Assembly (NCBI GenBank): GCA_964440115.1
Contig: CAYTPV010000005.1
Span: 310,001-374,000 of the forward strand
DNA length: 64,000 nucleotides
Reading direction: 5' to 3'
Origin: JAEWWD01 sp964440115
GTDB taxonomy: Bacteria > Bacillota > Clostridia > Christensenellales > CAG-138
Numbering within the stretch: the stretch's first letter is position 1; every line of letters begins with the position of its first letter. This document shows positions 17,248 to 25,218 of the stretch, piece after piece. The notes under the pieces were generated by a model, which saw only the letters and a list, made by a program, of their open reading frames with translations, had not been told where the DNA came from and made no database searches. Position numbers and translations under genes: made by a program.

Positions 17248-17616
17248 ATGAATAAAGAGCAATTGATCGCCGATATCAAGGCTATGTCCGTATTGGAGCT
17301 TTCCGAGCTCGTTAAGGCCCTCGAAGCTGAATTTGGCGTTTCCGCCGCCGCTTCCGCCGTTGCAGTCGCCGGCCCCGCCGCCGCTGCCGAAGTCGTGGAA
17401 GAGAAGACCGAGTTCGACGCCATCCTCAAGGATGTCGGTTCCGAAAAGATCAAGGTCATCAAGGTTGTGCGCGAGCTGACCGGTCTGGGCCTCAAAGAGG
17501 CGAAGGACCTCGTCGATGGCGCTCCCAAGCCCATCAAAGAAGGCGCTTCCAAGGAAGAGTGCGAGAAGATCGCCGCCGCGTTCAAGGAAGTTGGCGCGAC
17601 CATCGAAATCAAGTAA
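17248..17616 (+). CDS. rplL: 50S ribosomal protein L7/L12
   Basis: The 122-residue protein begins MNKEQLIADIKAM, has an alanine-rich hinge (AASAVAVAGPAAAAE) and the C-terminal domain with ELTGLGLKEAKDLVDGAPK. The start at 17248 follows AAAAGGAG; a longer frame starting at 17176 lacks a site and includes a leader hairpin (17178-17209). Confidence 0.98.
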   Translation: MNKEQLIADIKAMSVLELSELVKALEAEFGVSAAASAVAVAGPAAAAEVVEEKTEFDAILKDVGSEKIKVIKVVRELTGLGLKEAKDLVDGAPKPIKEGASKEECEKIAAAFKEVGATIEIK

Positions 17617-17627
17617 TTTGGTTTATG

Positions 17628-17662
17628 AAAGGCTCGGATGGGAACATCCGGGCCTTTTTTTG
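17628..17662 (+). terminator. Terminator of the ribosomal operon
   Basis: The stem GGCTCGGATG / CATCCGGGCC is followed by seven Ts. Confidence 0.92.
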
Positions 17663-17683
17663 TAATTCTGCGGCTTTATTTAT

Positions 17684-17764
17684 AAGGTATCGCCGCCTGC
17701 GGCGGCGACGAGACTTTATTTTATTTTAAAGCGGGAGGGCTGCGGCCCCCCGCGTCCCCCTAGG
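17684..17764 (+). repeat. Intergenic repeat family E1, copy 1
   Basis: The element starts AAGGTATCGCCGCC, forms a first hairpin with GGCGGCGA, then an AT-rich spacer TTATTTTATTTTAAA and a second hairpin GCGGGAGGGC/GCCCCCCGC, ending CCCCCTAGG. The same order and nearly the same bases occur at 27541 and 51373. It lies just after the rplL terminator, on the rplL strand. Confidence 0.8.
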
Positions 17765-17850
17765 GAAACGGGTGGGAAATCGCGATTTCTTCAATTTCAT
17801 GAAGTAAGCCCCGCCACCACAACGGTGACGGAGCTTCGAGTTATCCTTGA

Positions 17851-17997
17851 CTAGGCGTAGATAGGAATACGGAATGCCCTATGCCCGTAATCCTTGGCGT
17901 AATACTTCACGCCATTGATGGTGATTGATGCGCGATAGATATACCGCGTACACTTACCAGTCCGATCCTTAAGGAATTCGGAAATTGCTTTTGGCAT
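17851..17997 (-). CDS. Possible 48-residue protein, unknown
   Basis: A frame from ATG 17997 gives 48 residues starting MPKAISEFLKDRTGKC and ending AFRIPIYA. It is basic and aromatic-rich (ITINGVKYYAKDYG). An AGGGGAG stretch lies about 13 bases before the ATG, a little far. It is alone on its strand between rplL and pepV. It has no recognised family. The sensible codon and residue use argue for a real gene; short length and lack of a clear promoter argue against. Confidence 0.4.
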   Translation of the reverse strand: MPKAISEFLKDRTGKCTRYIYRASITINGVKYYAKDYGHRAFRIPIYA

Positions 17998-18038
17998 ATG
18001 TATTTTTCGGCTCCCCTTTTCCGGCCGAGAATTAACTC

Positions 18039-18066
18039 TTGAATTATAGCGTATACTTGCTATAAT
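18039..18066 (+). promoter_or_regulatory. Promoter of a candidate small RNA
   Basis: TTGAAT, 16 bases, consensus TATAAT. No coding frame follows before the terminator at 18121. Confidence 0.6.
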
Positions 18067-18072
18067 AGACTA

Positions 18073-18158
18073 TCTGCATAGTTTAAGGGCGGGTGTAACT
18101 CGGCCTGAGATCCCGCAATGAAACAACGGCTCCGCTAAAGCCGTTGTTTTCATTTTTG
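18073..18158 (+). ncRNA. Candidate small RNA of about 85 nt
   Basis: A good promoter is followed after about 50 bases by a strong terminator at 18121-18158 (AAACAACGGCT / AGCCGTTGTTT, then T-rich). Between them is a small GCGGG/CCCGC stem with an 18-base loop containing GGCCTGAGA. No open frame of useful size exists. It is therefore either a small RNA or a lost leader. The identity is unknown. Confidence 0.5.
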
Positions 18159-18301
18159 TTTCCCCTCATCATTATAATATAAATTATTACTGTTAATACA
18201 ATAGATTGCGATTGAAATAATACCAAAGATCACCCGCCGTGCAGGCGACGGGATCTGCGTTGTATGACTATTGCAAACGCGAGTGTTTTGCATTGCCCTA
18301 A

Positions 18302-18321
18302 GGCGGCGATACCTTAAGAAT
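18302..18321 (-). repeat. Fragment of repeat E1, opposite orientation
   Basis: GGCGGCGATACCTT at 18302-18315 is the exact reverse complement of the first 14 bases of E1 copy 1. On the minus strand it lies 22 bases downstream of the pepV stop codon, so it keeps the rule that E1 follows genes in sense orientation. Together with copy 1 it also looks like a terminal inverted repeat around 17684-18315. Confidence 0.6.
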
Positions 18322-18342
18322 CCTCAAGCTTTAGGCTATTTT

Positions 18343-19740
18343 TCAGCCCTGCCCTTCACCGGCCGACGCTATGATAGCGTCCGCAAGCATCAGCGTGTTT
18401 CGCTTCATATCCTCCAGCGGAATGCATTCGTCGGGCATGTGGGCCAGCATCTCGCGGTGCGGCCATTCGCATCCGAACGCCACGGCGTTTTCAATGGTGC
18501 GCGCATAGGTGCCGCCGCCTATGGCGAGCGGCTGCGCCGCTGTATCGCCCGTCTGTGCGCGGTATACACCCATCAGCTTTTGCACCAGTTCGCTTTCACG
18601 CGGCACAATATGCCCGCGTGTAATGCGGGGATTGGGCACAAGCGCAAAGCCCGCGGGGGCAAGCGCAACGGATACGCGTTTAAGCAAATCTTCCGGAGTC
18701 AGCACATGCGGTATCCGCGCGTCAAATGTCAGAGATACGCCGTCCGCATCCCAACGCAATATATCGGGGCTTAATGTGAGCCTGCCGCTGTCATCTTCAA
18801 TATCCAGCCCCAGTGACTCTCCGTGCAGATCCATTGAAAACGCGTCCGCCAGCGTCCGGGCAATTTCCGCATCCCGTGTATCAAGAGCAAGTCCCTTGAG
18901 TGCCTGCAGAAGGAGCAGCAGCGCGTTATTGCCCAGATGCGGCGTGGCGGCGTGGCTGCCCAAGCCTGTGACGGTAATATTGCTTCCGTCCGCCTCCGGG
19001 CGGACGGTTATGGTAAAGCCCTCGCGCTGCGGTAAAGGCGCAACCGCGCAGGGCACAAAAGCTTGTGCGATTCCCGGCACCACATTTGGGCGCTCACCCG
19101 ATGTCGCGCGTACGCGCGAACCCGAAAGCGTCAGATGGTATGTAGCATGTAAAATCGCTTTTTCCGAATACACCAGCGGATACTCCGCGTCCGGCGAAAA
19201 CGCGATGTCGGGCATGTGCTGCGTTTTGCTGTAGTGATCCATACAGGCCCAGCCGCTTTCTTCATCGCAGCCGAATATGATCTGCACGCGTCTTTTGAGC
19301 GGTATATCCGCCGCGCACACTGCGGCAAGCGCATACAGAGCACTTACTGCCGGGCCTTTGTCATCGGTTGCTCCGCGGCCGTATATCCGCCCGTTAAGCA
19401 GTCCGCCGGAAAACGGCGGCAGGCTCCAGCCTTCCCCGGCGGGCACGACGTCGAGATGCACAAGTATGCCCAGCGTTTCGTCCCCCTGCCCGGCTTCGGC
19501 TACGCCGGCATAACCATCGATATCTTTTGTTGTGAAGCCGAGTTTTCGGGCAAGCGCAAGTGCCGCGTCCAGCGCTTTCTGTATGTCCGCGCCAAAGGGC
19601 ATATTCCCTTCGGGCGGCGCTTTGACGCTGGGGATGTGGATGAGCCCCTGCAGTGCTGCTGTCTGCGCCGGGAAAGTCTCATCGATAAATGAAAGGATAT
19701 TTTGCTGCTGATCTGCAGTTATACGTGAAAAAAAGGCCAT
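18343..19740 (-). CDS. pepV: Sapep/PepV-type M20 dipeptidase
   Basis: The 465-residue metallopeptidase has LGILVHLDVVPAGEGW (first metal histidine and nearby catalytic aspartate), YGRGATDDKGP (bridging aspartate) and GCDEESGW (catalytic glutamate pair), as in PepV. It should cleave dipeptides in the cytoplasm. ATG 19740 was preferred over the adjacent GTG 19743 because AGGAG then sits at a better distance. It is monocistronic and convergent with the non-coding block. Confidence 0.9.
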   Translation of the reverse strand: MAFFSRITADQQQNILSFIDETFPAQTAALQGLIHIPSVKAPPEGNMPFGADIQKALDAALALARKLGFTTKDIDGYAGVAEAGQGDETLGILVHLDVVPAGEGWSLPPFSGGLLNGRIYGRGATDDKGPAVSALYALAAVCAADIPLKRRVQIIFGCDEESGWACMDHYSKTQHMPDIAFSPDAEYPLVYSEKAILHATYHLTLSGSRVRATSGERPNVVPGIAQAFVPCAVAPLPQREGFTITVRPEADGSNITVTGLGSHAATPHLGNNALLLLLQALKGLALDTRDAEIARTLADAFSMDLHGESLGLDIEDDSGRLTLSPDILRWDADGVSLTFDARIPHVLTPEDLLKRVSVALAPAGFALVPNPRITRGHIVPRESELVQKLMGVYRAQTGDTAAQPLAIGGGTYARTIENAVAFGCEWPHREMLAHMPDECIPLEDMKRNTLMLADAIIASAGEGQG

Positions 19741-19973
19741 CACTTTTCTCCTTACGGTATTACTCGTATTGTTCCATTTCCGATAAAAAATAAAGACCTC
19801 ATGCGGAAAATAAGGCGAAACGATACGAATGCGCCCTATTTCAGAGGAAAACGGCTGTTTTTCCTATATCATGCTTTACAAGCCGCCAGCCTTTTATTAT
19901 AATCATCATCGGCTCTTTACAGGGATTTAGGGCCATTTGCGCCAGTGGCGCGTTGAAAGGAGCAATAAGTCCG

Positions 19974-20588
19974 ATGGGGAATTTTTTTGAAGCGCTTGCC
20001 GTTTTTGCGAAGTCGCAAAGCGTTTGGGTATATCTCTTTATATTCTTTGGCAAAATGCTGGAGGTATCGACTTCCACACTGCGTCTTGTGCTGATCAATC
20101 GCGGTATACGCGCGGTGGGCAGCATGATCGCGGTGCTCGAAATCACACTTTGGCTGGTGATCACAAGCACGGTCATGGCGGGATTTCAATCTGACCCGCT
20201 CAAAATACTGGTTTACGCGGTGGCGTTCGGCCTGGGCAATTTCATTGGCTCCTGGCTGGATGAAAAACTCGCGTTCGGCCTTTCTTCCATTCAGGTGGTC
20301 GTACCGGATGAAGAGACGGCGCACACGCTTTGCTGCGCGCTGCGCGAAAAGGGCTACGGCATAACTTCCATGGATGTGCATGGCATCGACGACGAAAGGC
20401 GCTTCATGCTGCTGCTTATGATAAGGCGCAAACTTCTGAGCGAAGCTCTGGATTTGATCGGCAAGCTGACCGATAAAGCCGTTATCACCGTCAGCGACGT
20501 CAAAGTGCAGAAGGGCGGCTATATGCGCGGCCCCTCCGCCCGGAACTTCGGGCCGGTGGTAAGGCTGCTCGGGAAAAACGACAAATGA
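19974..20588 (+). CDS. UPF0316/DUF2179 membrane protein
   Basis: The 204-residue protein has three N-terminal hydrophobic segments (from VWVYLFIFFGKMLEVSTSTLR to FGLGNFIGSWL) and a soluble C-terminal domain with GYGITSMDVHGIDDERRFMLLLMI, matching the UPF0316 (YebE/DUF5698-DUF2179) layout. Its function is unknown. ATG 19974 follows AAAGGAG; an upstream TTG at 19953 overlaps that site. A strong terminator follows. Confidence 0.8.
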   Translation: MGNFFEALAVFAKSQSVWVYLFIFFGKMLEVSTSTLRLVLINRGIRAVGSMIAVLEITLWLVITSTVMAGFQSDPLKILVYAVAFGLGNFIGSWLDEKLAFGLSSIQVVVPDEETAHTLCCALREKGYGITSMDVHGIDDERRFMLLLMIRRKLLSEALDLIGKLTDKAVITVSDVKVQKGGYMRGPSARNFGPVVRLLGKNDK

Positions 20589-20594
20589 TGCTTT

Positions 20595-20627
20595 CCGGCG
20601 CCGGGTTATCCGGTGCCGGTTTGTTTT
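20595..20627 (+). terminator. Terminator after the UPF0316 gene
   Basis: CCGGCGCCGG / CCGGTGCCGG stem followed by TTTGTTTT. Confidence 0.88.
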
Positions 20628-20656
20628 AAACAGGCAGAGCGGGGGAGGGTGGATTT

Positions 20657-21487
20657 GTGAGCAGGTATTCTGGGCCATTGCGCTTTGCGCATCGCGGCGT
20701 GGCGCAGGCAGCGCCTGAAAACACGTTGGAGTCTTTTCAGGCGGCTGTGGATGCGGGCTTGGAGGGCATTGAACTGGATATTCGCATGTCCCGTGACGGG
20801 GAAATCGTAGTGGTGCACGACGAAACGCTTTCGCGTTTGACGCACGGGCATCCTACCCGTGAAATCAGCGCATGCATTGCCGACCTGACTTGGGAAGAGC
20901 TTTCGGCTGTAGAACTCTCCTATGCTGGTCACTTGCTCGAACAAATGCCGCCGCCTGACGGAAAGGCCCGAACTGTGGAAGCGGCAGGAGATGTGCGTAT
21001 GTCGAAGCTCATGCGGCTTTCGGATATGCTTCAATGGCTTTCACTGCAGCCGGGGGATACGGCCGTTGAAATCGAATGCAAAGCGCCCGGTATGATTCCC
21101 CGCCTGCTGCGTATACTCGATTCCTCTCCGTTGTGCCCGAGCTGCATCGTGTTCTCCGGCGAACCGGGCTATATCGAGGAAATCCAGACGACGTGTGCGC
21201 GCGAAGGAAAGCCCAAAGGACTCAAGCTCGGTGCGAATATCCGGCGCTTGACAGATGAAGCAAAGGCTGGCATTATGCGCATGGATCTGTACGAGATCGG
21301 TCTCAACGACGGCTGTGTGACAAAAGAAGATATGCAGTGGCTTTCGGATCGCGGCATACTGGCGTTTTCCAACCTCGGGGATTATCCGGCGTGGTGGGAA
21401 ACGGCGTGCGAACTGGGCATGCACGCGCTCAAAACCAACTATGTGTCCGTGTTTACGGATTGGTGGCTTTCACGCTTTGGCAAATAG
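20657..21487 (+). CDS. Glycerophosphodiester phosphodiesterase
   Basis: The 276-residue protein has the GDPD signatures FAHRGVAQAAPENTLESF (catalytic HRG and PENT) and GIELDIRMSRDGEIVVVHDETLSR (metal ligands and second histidine). There is no signal peptide, so it acts on glycerophosphodiesters in the cytoplasm. It starts with GTG at 20657 behind GGGGGAGGG. About 35 residues are inserted after the catalytic block compared with small GDPDs. Confidence 0.9.
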   Translation: MSRYSGPLRFAHRGVAQAAPENTLESFQAAVDAGLEGIELDIRMSRDGEIVVVHDETLSRLTHGHPTREISACIADLTWEELSAVELSYAGHLLEQMPPPDGKARTVEAAGDVRMSKLMRLSDMLQWLSLQPGDTAVEIECKAPGMIPRLLRILDSSPLCPSCIVFSGEPGYIEEIQTTCAREGKPKGLKLGANIRRLTDEAKAGIMRMDLYEIGLNDGCVTKEDMQWLSDRGILAFSNLGDYPAWWETACELGMHALKTNYVSVFTDWWLSRFGK

Positions 21488-21502
21488 AGCCTACTGACAA
21501 AG

Positions 21503-21541
21503 GATCGCCCCACTAAGGAGTTTGTGGGGCGGTCTTTTTTT
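21503..21541 (+). terminator. Terminator after the GDPD gene
   Basis: GATCGCCCCAC / GTGGGGCGGTC stem followed by a T-run. Confidence 0.9.
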
Positions 21542-21549
21542 ATGCATAC

Positions 21550-21578
21550 GAAAACTTTATTCATGATAACAGCGTCTA
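21550..21578 (+). promoter_or_regulatory. ECF-type promoter, probably autoregulated
   Basis: GAAAAC, 17 bases, CGTCTA. This is the pattern used by SigV/SigW-like ECF sigma factors and lies about 75 bases before the sigma gene. Confidence 0.65.
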
Positions 21579-21655
21579 TACTATGAAGACATACACAGAA
21601 TAGGTCATGGCGCATGAGCGCATGATCTGCGAAAGAAGGGAACCGGAGTTTGTCC

Positions 21656-22144
21656 ATGCTTGCATGTGAGCAGTTGACAGAATATATCATCGAAAATCAG
21701 GCGAGCTTTTACCGCCTGGCCTACAGTTATCTGTCCAATCGGGAAGATGCGCTCGATGCCGTTCAGAATGCGGTTTGCAAGGCGATGGAGGGCTATGATC
21801 GGCTGCGCAGGGCCGATGCCGTGCGCACCTGGTTTTACCGCATATTGGTGTATGAATGCATCGACAGGCTTCGCGCAAGAGGAAAGCTGAAGTTTCTTCC
21901 CCCCGAAGCGCTGGATACAGCGTATTACGAGGACCCTGTCCCGCAGGATGACAGCCTGCAGCGCCGCGTGGATGCGCTTGCGCCTGAGGTACAGACAGTC
22001 ATCCGCCTGCGGTTTTACGAGGAATTTTCCCTTGAGGAAATCGCCGCCGTGACGGGGTGGAATTTGAACACGGTGAAAACCAGGCTCTATGGGGGACTGC
22101 GCAAACTCAGATTGACGATGGAAGGAGAAGCTGACTATGAATGA
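21656..22144 (+). CDS. ECF sigma factor, SigV-like
   Basis: The 162-residue sigma-70-family protein has region 2 (YSYLSNREDALDAVQNAVCKA) and region 4 (LRFYEEFSLEEIAAVTGWNLNTVKTRLYGGLRKLR). The start at 21656 follows GGAG; the earlier TTG is ignored. Its last 8 bases overlap an RsiV-like anti-sigma gene, as in the Bacillus and Clostridioides SigV loci that answer lysozyme. A matching promoter lies upstream. Confidence 0.9.
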   Translation: MLACEQLTEYIIENQASFYRLAYSYLSNREDALDAVQNAVCKAMEGYDRLRRADAVRTWFYRILVYECIDRLRARGKLKFLPPEALDTAYYEDPVPQDDSLQRRVDALAPEVQTVIRLRFYEEFSLEEIAAVTGWNLNTVKTRLYGGLRKLRLTMEGEADYE

Positions 22145-22994
22145 ATGGAAGCGCGCTAAGGCGGAATATGACAGCACGCCGATACCCGACGAATTGCATT
22201 CCCGCGTGCAGATGGGAATGGCGCAAGCGCAAATGCAGCGGCAAGTCACGATCAAAAGCCGGAGACTGCTGCGTATTGTCGCAAGAACGGCTGCCTGTCT
22301 GCTCGCGTTGTTTGTTGTGCTCAACGCCAGCCCAGCAATCGCGCAGGCGGCAGGAAATCTGCCCGTCGTCGGCCCGTTGTTTCGGGTGCTGACCATAGAG
22401 AATTGGCGTGAAACTCGAAAGGACGCTTCCTTTGATGTAGAAGTGCCGTATGTGGAAAGCAAAAACGACAGCACGGAACAGATCAACAAAGAGATTCAGG
22501 CGCGCGTCAACCAAAAGGTTGTCGAGGGCAATCAGATTATAAAGGATTATAAAGACGCGTTTTTTGAAACCGGCGGCACGCAGCAGGATTGGGACGCCCA
22601 CGATAACAAAGTGACGGTTACTTACTCCGTCAAAGCCCAGACGGTTACGATGGTATCCTTTGTAGTGATTTCGGATGTTTCCATTGCCGACGCCTATCAT
22701 GAGGAGTTCTATTATAATCTCGACGCAAACGGCAAAGAACTCAAGCTGTACGATCTGCTCGGGGATGAATGGATTGAAAAATGCAATCAGACTATAACAA
22801 AGCAGATACAGGAATACCCCGTAAAACCGGGCGAAATAAGTCCGTTTTTCGGTGCGGATATGGGCGGGTTCAGTACTGTCGATGAAACCACGCAGTTTTA
22901 TATCAACAAAAAGGGGAATCCTGTGGTTGTGTTCCCGCGGGCTTCCATCGCCATTGGCGCAATGGGTTCTGTTGAATTTGAAATCGCGAGGTAA
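22137..22994 (+). CDS. RsiV-like membrane anti-sigma factor (DUF3298)
   Basis: The 285-residue protein has a short cytoplasmic N-terminus that would hold the sigma factor, one membrane helix (TAACLLALFVVLNASPAIAQAA, residues about 44-65) and an outer domain ending in a DUF3298-like region (EEFYYNLDANGKELKLYDLLGDEW). RsiV binds lysozyme and is cut by signal peptidase to free SigV in Bacillus. The same mode is inferred here. It overlaps the sigma gene by 8 bases. Confidence 0.85.
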   Translation: MNEWKRAKAEYDSTPIPDELHSRVQMGMAQAQMQRQVTIKSRRLLRIVARTAACLLALFVVLNASPAIAQAAGNLPVVGPLFRVLTIENWRETRKDASFDVEVPYVESKNDSTEQINKEIQARVNQKVVEGNQIIKDYKDAFFETGGTQQDWDAHDNKVTVTYSVKAQTVTMVSFVVISDVSIADAYHEEFYYNLDANGKELKLYDLLGDEWIEKCNQTITKQIQEYPVKPGEISPFFGADMGGFSTVDETTQFYINKKGNPVVVFPRASIAIGAMGSVEFEIAR

Positions 22995-23137
22995 TTTATG
23001 TTGAGGGCTCTGCCTAACGGACCCTCAGTTCGCAATGGAAGTACATGCCCTTACGGGCCTGTACTTCCTTGTTTACTGGGCCGATGCTTCGCTTGTTCTG
23101 CCACAGGCAGCGCTCAGCTTTGGCCCCCAAACTCCTG

Positions 23138-23238
23138 CTTAGGGCCGTAACGGCCCTAAGAACCCGTTTCAGAGATAGGGATACCCAAGGGACATGTCCC
23201 TTGGGTAGGGGTTCGGGGGCAAAGCCCCCGAAAAAAAG
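23138..23238 (+). repeat. Hairpin array S, copy A
   Basis: Three hairpins in a row follow the anti-sigma gene: CTTAGGGCCG/CGGCCCTAAG, ACCCAAGGGA/TCCCTTGGGT and GGGGGC AAA GCCCCC followed by GAAAAAAAG. Another imperfect hairpin (GGAAGTACATGCCC arm) lies at 23037-23068. A related array occurs at 51499. The last hairpin could act as a terminator. The remainder of 22995-23274 shows no gene. Confidence 0.6.
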
Positions 23239-23274
23239 CTCTGTTGATAGCCTCTGGTTATTATATTTGCCTTA

Positions 23275-24984
23275 TCAGTCACCTTTTCTATAAAATGTGT
23301 TGCCGCCTATGAATTCGCGCAGTATGGAGGTAGGCGGGATTTCATCCTCCACGTCGGCCAGCGCAAAATAGTTCAGGAACTTCACAAGATCCCTAGCCAT
23401 GCAGTAATAGGGGCTTTCTTCAGGTACCGCACGCAGCAGCGGGAATATGTGCTTTTTGAGCACGGCCGGTTCATATACGAGCGCCGTATTAAAAAATGCG
23501 TCCGCCTGTTCCTGATAGGGAAATATCCATGTTTCTTCGCCACGACGCACGCTCGGCCACATGGAAAGCGTCTGCTCCACGCTCGCACCGCGCATTTCGT
23601 GATCGCGCACCATGCGCCGTAACAGCCGGATATCCGTTGTGCGGATGCGGTTGTGGTCGTCTAGGTTGAGCGTGGTCAGCGCACTGACATACACGCGGAA
23701 TATCTGCTCGATGTGGATGGCGGGGCTGAGCATGCGCGGGTTGAGCCCGTGTATACCCTCTATGATCAGCGGCTCGTCGGGGCCTATCTGCAGAAGCTTG
23801 CCCTTAGGCGCGCGGCGCGCGGCTTTAAAATCGAACACCGGCAGTTCCACCTTCTCACCCGCGATGAGCAGTTCAAGATCCTGCTTGAAGCGCTCGATAT
23901 CCAGCGTTTCGATATGCTCCAGATCCCGCTCGCCCTTTTCATCCACGGGTACTTTGTCGCGGTCGAGATAATAATCGTCGAGCGAAATAAGCACCGGGCT
24001 TTTGCCCAGCACGCGAAGCTGCGTATACAGACGGTTCGCGGAAGTGGTTTTGCCCGAAGAAGACGGCCCCGCCAGCATCACTGCCCGTGCGCCGCGCTGT
24101 ACGATCTGGTCGGCAAGCTGCGCATAGCTTTTTTCATGCAGCGCCTCGCTTACGCGCACCAGCTCGCGCACACGGCCGTTCATTGTCATATCGTTGAGAT
24201 CCGCGACATTGGCGCAGCGCAGCAGGCTGACCCATTCATCGCTCTGCGAAAACACCGCGGCGAGCTTGGGGCTGTGCTCGTATGCACCGGGTTGATCCGG
24301 CTTTTCCTTATCCGGCAGCAGCATGACCAATCCGGGCGGCAGGTAATGGAAATCGAACACGCGGACAAACCCGGTGCTGGGCGCCATTTCACCGTAAAAG
24401 TAATCCATGTATCCGTCGTGCCGGTACACGTCGAAATAGCTGAATTTGCGCCACTGAAGCAGCCGCACTTTGTCTATCTGCCCGTCGTCCTTGAAAAAGT
24501 CCACAGCTTCCTTGATATCGAGCCGCTCGCGCTTAAGTGGATAATTCGCTTCGATGATGCGCGCGCATTCCTCTTTGAGCAGCAGCGTATCGTCATTAGA
24601 CAACGACGGGCTTTTTTCAATTTGCAGGTATAGACCCTGACCCAGCGCGTACTGCACCAGCACGCGTGCGCCCGGGAACAGTCTCCTGACGGCAAGAAGC
24701 AGCACGAACAGCAGCGTGCGCTCATATACGCGTCGCCCCATCTGGTCGCCATAGCGCAGCAGACGAATCACGCCGTTTGCGCGTTCCACATCTGCGCGGG
24801 GACAGGGGGCGCCATCCTTCATGCGAACGGGGTCGTAATTGAGGTGAAATATCTCCCCGCCGATCTGTGCGGCGAGAGGCTTTTTGGCCATATGCTCGTC
24901 GTCCAGTCCGGCGCGGCGAATGAGTTCCGAAAGCGTTTCGCCGCAGGAAGCATCTATCGTTATGCCGTCTATGGTCAGCTTCAT
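23275..24984 (-). CDS. TGS-domain nucleoside (uridine) kinase
   Basis: The 569-residue protein starts with a TGS domain (LTIDGITIDASCGETLSELIRR) and a threonyl-tRNA-synthetase-like second domain, then carries a P-loop uridine-kinase domain from about residue 295 (LAGPSSSGKTTSANRL, LISLDDYYLDRD, FDFKAARRAPKG, IIEGIHGLNP). This fusion is a known family in Clostridia and Thermotogales, annotated as nucleoside kinase. Start 24984 follows GGAGGG. Why a translation-linked TGS domain is joined to nucleoside salvage is not known. Confidence 0.88.
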   Translation of the reverse strand: MKLTIDGITIDASCGETLSELIRRAGLDDEHMAKKPLAAQIGGEIFHLNYDPVRMKDGAPCPRADVERANGVIRLLRYGDQMGRRVYERTLLFVLLLAVRRLFPGARVLVQYALGQGLYLQIEKSPSLSNDDTLLLKEECARIIEANYPLKRERLDIKEAVDFFKDDGQIDKVRLLQWRKFSYFDVYRHDGYMDYFYGEMAPSTGFVRVFDFHYLPPGLVMLLPDKEKPDQPGAYEHSPKLAAVFSQSDEWVSLLRCANVADLNDMTMNGRVRELVRVSEALHEKSYAQLADQIVQRGARAVMLAGPSSSGKTTSANRLYTQLRVLGKSPVLISLDDYYLDRDKVPVDEKGERDLEHIETLDIERFKQDLELLIAGEKVELPVFDFKAARRAPKGKLLQIGPDEPLIIEGIHGLNPRMLSPAIHIEQIFRVYVSALTTLNLDDHNRIRTTDIRLLRRMVRDHEMRGASVEQTLSMWPSVRRGEETWIFPYQEQADAFFNTALVYEPAVLKKHIFPLLRAVPEESPYYCMARDLVKFLNYFALADVEDEIPPTSILREFIGGNTFYRKGD

Positions 24985-25114
24985 CAATCGTCCCTCCATT
25001 TTATTCTTTTTTTTCGCCCTAGTAACCGGTATATGCCTTATCATATCATGCCCCGATACCTTGTAAAATGCGTTTGCACAACTTTTTCCATCACATTCCG
25101 CGGCCTTTGCGACA

Positions 25115-25143
25115 TTGACCGGCCGTCAGATTTGCGTTACAAT
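25115..25143 (+). promoter_or_regulatory. nfnAB promoter
   Basis: TTGACC, 17 bases, TACAAT. Confidence 0.78.
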
Positions 25144-25218
25144 CCAAATGTATGCGCAATTGAGGGCAAATACCGTTGCAATGACGCAACGATGTAAGCA
25201 TTATAAGGAGGCTTCCTG

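Noticed and set aside
18073..18158. TPP riboswitch, because GGGTGTAACTCGGCCTGAGA resembles its first half
   Set aside because: The second half (GAACCTGAT and GCGTAGGGA) is missing and no thiamine gene follows.
22995..23274. A protein of 82 codons at 23045
   Set aside because: It reads through hairpins and repeats, with no ribosome-binding site or family.
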